Source: an uncultured Bacilli bacterium (GTDB lineage: Bacteria; Bacillota_I; Bacilli_A; RF39; UBA660). Taken from it: 18,305 nt of DNA. The position numbers and the translations under genes were made by a program. Positions 1 through 5,688 of this stretch are shown here, one piece after another. A model generated the notes under the pieces. The model did no database searches. It was not told the origin of the DNA and worked only from the letters and a program-made list of their open reading frames with translations. The stretch covers positions 1-18,305 of the forward strand of contig CAKOPN010000008.1 in assembly GCA_934100165.1 (NCBI GenBank), written 5' to 3'. The stretch's first letter is position 1. The number at the start of each line of letters is the position of its first letter.

Positions 1-63
1 AAAATGGAATGTTTAGCGATATGTATTATGGAAAATTAAATTAAAATTTAGATAAGTTTTTAG

Positions 64-219
64 ATAAGTTCTGCTAGATTTGCCGAGTGCTACGGAGTGC
101 TCTGGTGTGCATTCAAGTGCCGAATTAACGAGTCAAGTGCTTCCGAAAACTGCCAAAATTCCCAATACAAAAGGCCATGTGGCTCTGGTAAGAAGTACAA
201 ACAATGTTGTGGTAAATAA
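64..219 (+). pseudogene. SEC-C zinc-binding motif remnant, probable secA 3' end
   Basis: This frame ends in PCGSGKKYKQCCGK and then TAA. That is the C-terminal SEC-C zinc motif found at the end of SecA and of some other proteins. The frame has stops at 37-39, 49-51 and 61-63 and no ATG, so it cannot be an intact gene. The first Cys of the usual CPCGSG motif is Arg here (RPCGSG). The sequence just before the motif makes better sense in the next frame (PKTAKIPNT), so a frameshift near 160-175 is likely. A separate frame at 3-44 ends NGMFSDMYYGKLN and may be the end of an upstream gene entering from outside the window. A terminator follows directly, as expected at a real gene end. Assignment to secA rather than another SEC-C protein is inference. 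Confidence 0.55.
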
Positions 220-220
220 G

Positions 221-258
221 TTCGCAATTCCTCATCAAGGGCTTGCGAATTTTTCTTT
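221..258 (+). terminator. Rho-independent terminator after the SEC-C tail
   Basis: TTCGCAA (221-227) pairs with TTGCGAA (243-249). The stem continues inward past one mismatch through CCT (230-232 region) with AGG, and a T-rich run follows from 250. It lies two bases after the SEC-C stop codon. Confidence 0.75.
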
Positions 259-544
259 AATTATAATATTTAGGCAATTTTAGAAATATTCCCTATTTTA
301 AATAAATTTTAGAAAATTTATTATTCAAATATAGTAGTAAAAGTGCAAATAGAAATATATAATATAATTTTTAAAGAGTTATAATAGTTCTTTGATGTAA
401 AGACAAAAGAAGATAAGTGGAATAGGTGTATATTTTCTTTTATTGGAGACGATAAATAAAAATTTACATAAATTTATAACATATAAATATGCCAATGTAG
501 TTAATAATGTATAAATTTAAACAATTGAGGGGAGATGTTTTGAT
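259..544. other. Gene-free AT-rich leader region upstream of rdgB
   Basis: There is no credible coding frame here. It holds an AT-only perfect inverted repeat (301-310 with 313-322, 2-nt loop). It also holds an 11-bp imperfect hairpin, AAAAGAAGATA (405-415) against TATTTTCTTTT (431-441) with one G-T pair and a 15-nt loop. TATAAT at 380-385 has no good -35 partner, and no clear promoter for rdgB could be fixed. Confidence 0.4.
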
Positions 545-1114
545 ATGATATTAGCAACAAACAATAAAGGAAAATTAGAAGAAATAAGAAAAATATTAAA
601 TGATTATAAAATATATTCTTTAAAAGACAAAAATATAAACATCGATGTTAAAGAAGATAAAGACACATTCTTAGAAAATGCGAAGAAGAAAGCTGAGGAA
701 ATATACAAAATAGCTAAAGAAGAGACTATAGCAGATGACTCAGGGTTATGCATCAATTGCTTAAATGGTTTCCCAGGAGTAATGACACATAGATTTCTAG
801 GCGAAAATGCAACAGATAGAATGAGAAATGAATATTTAATAAATGAAGTAAATAAACATGATGATAGAAGTGCGCAAGTTGTTTGTGTTTTAGTTTATTA
901 TGATGGAGAGAAAAAAATTGTTGGAGAAGGAATATTAAATGGATTTATTTCTAAAGAATGTAGAGGTACAAATGGATTTGGATTTGATGAAATATTTGAG
1001 TTACCAAATGGTTTAACCTTAGCAGAACTTACTTCTGATGAGAAAAATAACATTAGTGCTAGAGCAATGGCTGCTAAAGACTTGAAGGCGAAAATGAATA
1101 AAAATTTAAAGTAA
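545..1114 (+). CDS. rdgB: RdgB/HAM1-family XTP/dITP diphosphatase
   Basis: This cytosolic house-cleaning enzyme hydrolyses non-canonical purine nucleoside triphosphates (dITP, XTP) to monophosphate and pyrophosphate, keeping deaminated purines out of DNA. Its 189 residues match the family's usual length. Visible motifs are the N-terminal ATNNKGKLEEI (residues 4-14), which binds the triphosphate; DDSGL at 64-68 with the catalytic/metal Asp; GFPGV at 75-79; and GTNGFGFDEIF at 141-151. The usual SHR motif near the C-terminus reads SAR (171-173), so the conserved His is Ala. The start is supported by GGGGAG ending 10 nt before ATG. The methyltransferase frame starts 80 bp downstream, so co-transcription is possible. 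Confidence 0.93.
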   Translation: MILATNNKGKLEEIRKILNDYKIYSLKDKNINIDVKEDKDTFLENAKKKAEEIYKIAKEETIADDSGLCINCLNGFPGVMTHRFLGENATDRMRNEYLINEVNKHDDRSAQVVCVLVYYDGEKKIVGEGILNGFISKECRGTNGFGFDEIFELPNGLTLAELTSDEKNNISARAMAAKDLKAKMNKNLK

Positions 1115-1194
1115 TTATTAAAAAGTTTTAATTTATTAATGAATTAGTAACAAAAAACATAGTTCAAAATCAAATAGTTAGGGAGGGATATTTG

Positions 1195-1994
1195 ATGAAT
1201 GATAGAAACTTAGATAAAATTATTAACTCATTTTATGGAAATGAGTACGTTGAAGACAATAGGTTAACTAGTGATAAAATGCATTATATTGAGTTTATTA
1301 CTACAACAAAATATATTGACAAATATTTAAAAAAAAAGATAGAATATTAGAAATCGGAGCTGGTACAGGGGCTTATTCTTTATATTATGCAAAAAAGGGT
1401 TATCAAGTTGATGCTATTGAATTAGCTCAAGCCAACGTTGATGTTTTTAAATCTAAAATAACTGAAGACATGAAAGTAAATGTAATACAAGGTAATGCAA
1501 TTGATTTATCTATGTATGAAGATAATACTTTTGACATAACTTTGTGTTTAGGCCCTTTATATCATTTATTTAAACCAGAAGAAACAAAAAAAGCAATTGA
1601 TGAAGCAATCCGTGTTACTAAAAAGGGCGGGAAAATATATTTAGCATTCATATTATTTGATTTAACGATGTTAACTTGGGGATTCCAGCAAAAAAATATA
1701 TACGATAATTATGGAGAAGGAAAGCAAGTAACTATAGACCTTAAACCAAGTAATGATGAAAACCTAATTTTTAATCCAAGATATTTTAGTGATATAAAAA
1801 GAATTCTTAAATCTTATAAGATAAAAAAATTACATTATGTTGCAACAGACGGAATTGGTAGAGTGATTAAAAATGAAATAAACAATATGACAGAAGAAGA
1901 ATATAATTTATTTATTCAATATCATTTATCAACATGTGAGAGAGAAGATTTAATAGGTTATAGTGGTCATATCCTAGCAATATTAGAAAAGTAA
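1195..1994 (+). pseudogene. Class I SAM-dependent methyltransferase, frameshifted in an A-run
   Basis: Translation begins at ATG 1195 behind GGGAGGG (1181-1187), giving MNDRNLDKIINSFYGNEYV and so on. It stops at TAG 1348-1350, directly after a run of nine A (1329-1337). With ten A the frame would run on through DRILEIGAGTGAYSL, the glycine-rich SAM-binding motif I, and NTFDITLCLGPLYHLF, a motif II-like segment. It would end at 1994 as a ~266-residue class I methyltransferase. The downstream half has no own start before the SAM motif, so two separate functional proteins are unlikely. Possible causes are a real inactivating deletion, phase variation, ribosomal or polymerase slippage on the A-run, or a sequencing error. 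The substrate cannot be inferred. Confidence 0.85.
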
Positions 1995-2253
1995 AAAGAC
2001 AGTAGGGAATTATTTAGGACGACTAAAAATGAATAAAACTAAAATTGTAAAGTAGTAAAAATATCATTTATAATAAATTTTAAATGTAGATTGTGAATAA
2101 ATTTGGTAAATTATTTGTAATTATAATGATAAGCACCGATGACGGTTTACATGGAGAATGCACTAATTTAAATAATAAACATTTATCTTCTGCAAAATAC
2201 GTATAAATGAAGTAATATAAAAATAGGAAATCACTTTTGACAACCTACTTTTT

Positions 2254-2766
2254 TTAATAACTAAATTGTTTACAATTGTATTCATATAATAAATCATTAA
2301 CATTCATCAAATTATATATTTTATGTATAAAACAAAAACGAATAATTAAATCATAGTGATTATTTTTAGGTAATGAATAAGAAGCACTACATAATAATTC
2401 TTCTAATTCAGATTCTGTAAGCTCTAAAGCAAAACCTAACAATATAACAGTTTCTTTACTTGGATGATAATTTTTATCACTTCTTATTTTAGAAAATAAT
2501 CTTCTATCAATATGAACTTTATTGTAAACATCACTATCTTTAAGTTGTTTTACATCAATAAATTTAAAAAGAGTAGTTTGAAAACTGTTGTATTTATCTT
2601 TGTTATCATTGATAAAATCTTGTATGTCATCAACTTCTTTTAATTCTTCAATAAAAGGAGCAGAGTAGCTATTAGATATTTTTGATCTTAATTTATGAAA
2701 TAAGTTTTCTTTTTCACCATTAAGCATTAAACTGTCGTTAATATATTTTTTTAACTCTTCTTTCAT
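2254..2766 (-). CDS. Uncharacterised helical protein with possible HTH-like C-terminal half
   Basis: A 170-residue, mostly helical, soluble protein with no signal peptide or membrane segment. The C-terminal half contains HIDRRLFSKIRSDKNYHPSK followed by ETVILLGFALELTESELEELL. From memory, this pattern resembles a Firmicutes family with a Cro/C1-like helical arrangement that often lies beside von Willebrand A or macro-domain genes. DNA binding is not proven by the sequence. ATG 2766 is chosen because AAGGAG lies 6 nt upstream on this strand; an upstream GTG at 2793 would bury that site. It is divergent from the vWA gene at 2842 with a 75-bp gap, suggesting the two act together, perhaps with this protein as regulator or partner. 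Function is unknown. Confidence 0.8.
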   Translation of the reverse strand: MKEELKKYINDSLMLNGEKENLFHKLRSKISNSYSAPFIEELKEVDDIQDFINDNKDKYNSFQTTLFKFIDVKQLKDSDVYNKVHIDRRLFSKIRSDKNYHPSKETVILLGFALELTESELEELLCSASYSLPKNNHYDLIIRFCFIHKIYNLMNVNDLLYEYNCKQFSY

Positions 2767-2804
2767 AATGTCTCCTTGTAAGCGACCAAACACTTTTAAT
2801 TATT

Positions 2805-2813
2805 TGTTATCAT
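2805..2813 (+). promoter_or_regulatory. Possible extended -10 for the vWA gene
   Basis: TGT plus TATCAT (2808-2813) is an extended -10 with no convincing -35. It overlaps the opposing -10 at 2812-2817, so the two promoters face each other across the same bases. Confidence 0.3.
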
Positions 2814-2840
2814 TATATCAGAAAAGAAAGGAATTGATAA
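2812..2840 (-). promoter_or_regulatory. Promoter for the leftward helical-protein gene
   Basis: On the minus strand, TTATCA (2840-2835), a 17-bp spacer, then TATAAT (2817-2812) with an extended -10 TGA just before it. The predicted start of transcription is near 2805, leaving a ~40-nt leader. The -35 overlaps the ribosome binding region of the rightward vWA gene. Confidence 0.55.
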
Positions 2841-2841
2841 T

Positions 2842-3435
2842 ATGAATAAAAAAAGTATGGAATCAACTGATATTGTATTTTTACTAGATAGAAGTGGATC
2901 AATGTCAGGAGCAGAAAGTGACACAATAGGAGGATACAATAGTTATTTAGAAAGAATGAAAAAACAGAATGTATTTGTTACAACAGTTTTATTTGATGAT
3001 AAATATGAGGTAATAACAGAAAGGGAAAAAATTTCAAAAGTAAATAAACTAGATAATAAGACATATTATACTAGAGGAAGTACAGCACTTATGGATGCCA
3101 TTGGTAAAACAATAAAGTATATGGATACAAAGGATACAAAAAAAGTTTTATTTATAATAACTACAGATGGCATGGAAAATTCTTCAAAAGAATATAATAA
3201 ATCACAAGTAAAAGAACTCATTTTAGGACATAATAATTGGGAATTTGTCTATATAGGAGCAAATATAGACTCTTATTCTGAAGCTAGTACAATTGGAATA
3301 AAAAGTAATAGAGTATCTAATTATACAAAATCTAAAAAAGGTATCGGTATGTTATTTTCTAATCTTGCCAGTGTATCAGAAAAATACTGTGATGAAGCAA
3401 TTATAAACGATGATTGGAAAAAAGGAATGGAATAG
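2842..3435 (+). CDS. von Willebrand factor A domain protein
   Basis: A 197-residue, single-domain vWA protein. The metal-ion-dependent adhesion site is complete: DRSGS at residues 16-20, the Thr of TRGSTALMDA (Thr81), and the Asp of TTDGMENSS (Asp109). There is no signal peptide or membrane segment, so it is predicted to be cytosolic. The fold usually binds protein partners through a divalent metal. AAAGGA lies about 8-10 nt before ATG. It is divergent from the helical protein at 2254-2766; shared control and a joint role are inferred. The biological role is unknown. Families of this small type occur beside stress, defence or regulatory genes, but nothing here decides between these. Confidence 0.88.
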   Translation: MNKKSMESTDIVFLLDRSGSMSGAESDTIGGYNSYLERMKKQNVFVTTVLFDDKYEVITEREKISKVNKLDNKTYYTRGSTALMDAIGKTIKYMDTKDTKKVLFIITTDGMENSSKEYNKSQVKELILGHNNWEFVYIGANIDSYSEASTIGIKSNRVSNYTKSKKGIGMLFSNLASVSEKYCDEAIINDDWKKGME

Positions 3436-3581
3436 TACTTTCATAATATGATGGAATCAATTATTAGTTTTTGTTATAATTATTTGGTAAGCAAGTATTA
3501 AATATTCATTATTAAACAAAAAAATATTAAATTATAACATAGAATATAGAAGAATATTTAACTTAAAGGGCAGGGATTTTA

Positions 3582-4322
3582 ATGAGAATTGGAATTTTCG
3601 ATTCTGGACTAGGTGGTATAAATGTACTTAAAGAAATGATAAAAGTACATCCTGATGAATCGTATGTTTATATTGGTGATAACAAAAATGTGCCATATGG
3701 AAATAAATCTATGAATGAATTATATACTTTGGCAACTAAAATTATAGACAAGTTAATAGAATTTGATGTGGATATTGTAATAGTAGCATGTGGTACAATT
3801 AGTTCAACTATATATGACAAGTTACAAAATTATTGCTCTGTACCTATTGTAAACATTGTTGCTACGACGATTGATTACATAAACAAATTAAAAATAGACA
3901 GCATAGCAGTAATGGCAACACCAAACACAATTAAGAGTCATATATTTAAAAGGAATTTAAAAAGTGAAGAAGTCTATGAAGTAGAATGTAAAGACTTGGC
4001 CTCAATTATTGAAAATAATACGCCATATGAAACAAAAAAACTATATATTGAAAAATATTTGTGTAATGTTAAAAAGCGGGATATTAAAAATATTGTACTA
4101 GGGTGTACTCATTATCCATTAGTAAAAGAAGAAATACAAAAATATTTAAATAATGTTGTCATATTTGATATGGGAACAATTTTGGCTCAACATTTCTCTA
4201 TTGTTAAAAGCAATAATAAATTAGAGTTAAAAGTTTTCTTTACCGATGATAACGAAAATATTAAAAACAAAGTAAATAATATTTTGAATCTTTCAATAGC
4301 AACCGAACAAATAGATTTGTAA
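3582..4322 (+). CDS. murI: Glutamate racemase
   Basis: Interconverts L- and D-glutamate in the cytosol, supplying D-Glu for the peptidoglycan stem peptide. Its 246 residues are slightly short but full for the family. Visible features are IGIFDSGLGG at residues 3-12 with catalytic Asp7/Ser8, GDNKNVPYG (32-40), the first catalytic Cys70 in VACGTIS, and the second, Cys175, in LGCTHYPL. The family normally has VACNT at the first Cys, so the substrate-contacting Asn is Gly71 here. AAGGGCAGGG lies before the ATG. It appears to be a single transcription unit, with a hairpin about 100 bp after its stop. Its presence argues for a peptidoglycan wall. A related amino-acid racemase of the Asp/Glu superfamily is a minor alternative. 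Confidence 0.9.
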   Translation: MRIGIFDSGLGGINVLKEMIKVHPDESYVYIGDNKNVPYGNKSMNELYTLATKIIDKLIEFDVDIVIVACGTISSTIYDKLQNYCSVPIVNIVATTIDYINKLKIDSIAVMATPNTIKSHIFKRNLKSEEVYEVECKDLASIIENNTPYETKKLYIEKYLCNVKKRDIKNIVLGCTHYPLVKEEIQKYLNNVVIFDMGTILAQHFSIVKSNNKLELKVFFTDDNENIKNKVNNILNLSIATEQIDL

Positions 4323-4420
4323 ATAAGAGTAAATAAATGTTGAAAATAGTAAAAAGATATCAATATCATATGCATAAGTTTAGAAAAAAGAAAGTATAAC
4401 ACACTAAAGTTAATATATAT

Positions 4421-4452
4421 GAGGAATATAAATGGTTATATTCCTTATTTTT
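4421..4452 (+). terminator. Hairpin with T-rich tail between murI and the next gene
   Basis: AGGAATATA (4422-4430) pairs perfectly with TATATTCCT (4437-4445) around a 6-nt loop, followed by TATTTTTA. It is probably the murI terminator. The long distance (~100 bp) from the murI stop leaves a leader or attenuator role for the next gene possible. Confidence 0.55.
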
Positions 4453-4480
4453 ATGATATACTTTTTAAGAGGAGATAGAG

Positions 4481-5119
4481 ATGCATAAAAAGAGGAAAAT
4501 ATTTTTGACAATTACTTTACTAGCCATTATTGTAATTGCTTTGTTTGTATATAGTGGGTTCAGAAAAAGAAGCGATGTAGTACTTATAAAGTATGAATTG
4601 TTAGAGAATGATAAAAAAATTAAATTATCTATTGGAGTAACTAGTTCAACTGGCTATGTAAGAAATATTAAAGTAAATGAGAAAAATAATAATATTTATA
4701 TAACGTTTTATTCGACATTTGGAATAAATAGTGAACTTGGTGCTAAACATGAGTACACGATAGGAATAAACAACAATATTAAAAATATTTATTTTTACAC
4801 AAAAGATGGATATAAATTAGTATTAACAAAAAATGAAAATTTGTGGAAAAAAATTGAAAATAGCGAATACAAGAATTCATATAAAATTGTTGATAAAACT
4901 GTTGAATTAAATAATTTTTCCTGTCCGAGTGGATTAGAAGAAATATATTTAGATAATGATTATATATATTATTTACCATGTATAAAAAGTGAATATATTA
5001 AAGTAATATTTCAAGACAATAAAGAGTTTTCTCTAATAGAAGCTTTAAAGTATAATAAAGTATCAATTGAAGATTTAGATAGATTTAATATAAAATATTA
5101 TAAAAAATCAATTTCATGA
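4481..5119 (+). CDS. Membrane-anchored hypothetical protein
   Basis: A 212-residue protein with a Lys/Arg-rich start (MHKKRKIF) and one hydrophobic segment at residues 8-25. It lacks a lipobox, so it should be anchored by an uncleaved signal with the rest outside the cell. The exterior part looks beta-rich up to about residue 120. It ends in a small unit with two Cys (148 and 167) and the pattern PCIKSEYIKVIFQDNKEF then EALKYNKVSIEDLDRFNIKYYKK. I recall similar tails from small exported proteins of related bacteria but know no function. AGAGGAGA lies 7-8 nt before ATG. Its TGA stop overlaps an ATG of the following DNA-repair frame, so the two are co-transcribed. The TGA stop also confirms standard code usage. 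Confidence 0.75.
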   Translation: MHKKRKIFLTITLLAIIVIALFVYSGFRKRSDVVLIKYELLENDKKIKLSIGVTSSTGYVRNIKVNEKNNNIYITFYSTFGINSELGAKHEYTIGINNNIKNIYFYTKDGYKLVLTKNENLWKKIENSEYKNSYKIVDKTVELNNFSCPSGLEEIYLDNDYIYYLPCIKSEYIKVIFQDNKEFSLIEALKYNKVSIEDLDRFNIKYYKKSIS

Positions 5120-5133
5120 AAGGAAAAATAACT

Positions 5134-5649
5134 ATGCTGTATAGATGCACTTATAAAACACCAAAAGAATTTGATGATATTATTTTAGAAAGTGATGGCA
5201 AATGTTTGACAGCACTTATATTTAATCAAAACAATGTAAAAGTTGATAATGATACATTGCCTATTTTTAATGAAACATGCAACTGGTTAGATATATATTT
5301 TAGTGGAAAAGATCCAACATTTACACCAAAATACAGAATAGATAGTCAAACGGAGTTTAGAAAAGAAGTAATTGACATTATGCTCACTATACCATATGGA
5401 AAAACAATAACTTATGGTGAAATAGCAAACAAAATAGCAAAAAAACATAAAATAGAAAAAATGTCCAGTCAAGCAGTAGGTAATGCAGTTGGATGGAATC
5501 CTATTTGTATAATTATTCCATGTCATAGAGTGATTGGTAAAAATAATTCTCTAACAGGGTATGGTGGTGGAATGAATAACAAAGTTAACTTACTAAAAAA
5601 TGAAAATATAGATATAGAAAAATTTTCTATATCAAAAGAAAAAAAATAA
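5134..5649 (+). CDS. ogt: Methylated-DNA--protein-cysteine S-methyltransferase
   Basis: Removes alkyl groups from O6-alkylguanine in DNA by irreversible transfer to its own Cys. The 171-residue protein has the helix-turn-helix region YGKTITYGEIA and the active-site block NPICIIIPCHRVIG, with the acceptor Cys at residue 130 from this start. SSQAVGNAVG holds Gln at the place of the usual Arg finger, a substitution I have seen in Gram-positive members. A conserved tail YGGG...KVNLLKNE follows. ATG 5134 is preferred because AAAGGA sits ~9 nt upstream. ATG 5116 overlaps the previous stop (ATGA) but lacks a binding site and would add only six residues. It is translationally close to the upstream membrane-protein gene. 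Confidence 0.92.
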   Translation: MLYRCTYKTPKEFDDIILESDGKCLTALIFNQNNVKVDNDTLPIFNETCNWLDIYFSGKDPTFTPKYRIDSQTEFRKEVIDIMLTIPYGKTITYGEIANKIAKKHKIEKMSSQAVGNAVGWNPICIIIPCHRVIGKNNSLTGYGGGMNNKVNLLKNENIDIEKFSISKEKK

Positions 5650-5658
5650 AGCAACTTA

Positions 5659-5667
5659 TGCTATAAT
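5659..5667 (+). promoter_or_regulatory. Possible extended -10 promoter for the OatA-like gene
   Basis: TGC followed by TATAAT (5662-5667) is a consensus extended -10, but the -35 place is only A-run. The implied transcript would start around 5674, right at the ribosome binding site GGGAG, giving a ~15-nt leader. Confidence 0.3.
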
Positions 5668-5688
5668 TAAAATAGGGAGTGAATTAAA

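Noticed and set aside
80..283. 67-residue frame beginning at TTG
   Set aside because: It runs through the SEC-C tail in the wrong frame and across the terminator, with no ribosome binding site.
2226..2250. Terminator for the leftward helical-protein gene
   Set aside because: Only TAGG/CCTA and a 3-bp inner stem pair; too weak to call although a T-rich tail follows.
4187..4402. Minus-strand frame across the murI end
   Set aside because: It is a Phe/Leu-rich shadow of AT-rich coding DNA with no start signal; murI explains the region.
5117..5119. Mycoplasma-type code (TGA read as Trp)
   Set aside because: TGA is the stop of the 4481 gene and Trp is always TGG in the clear genes.
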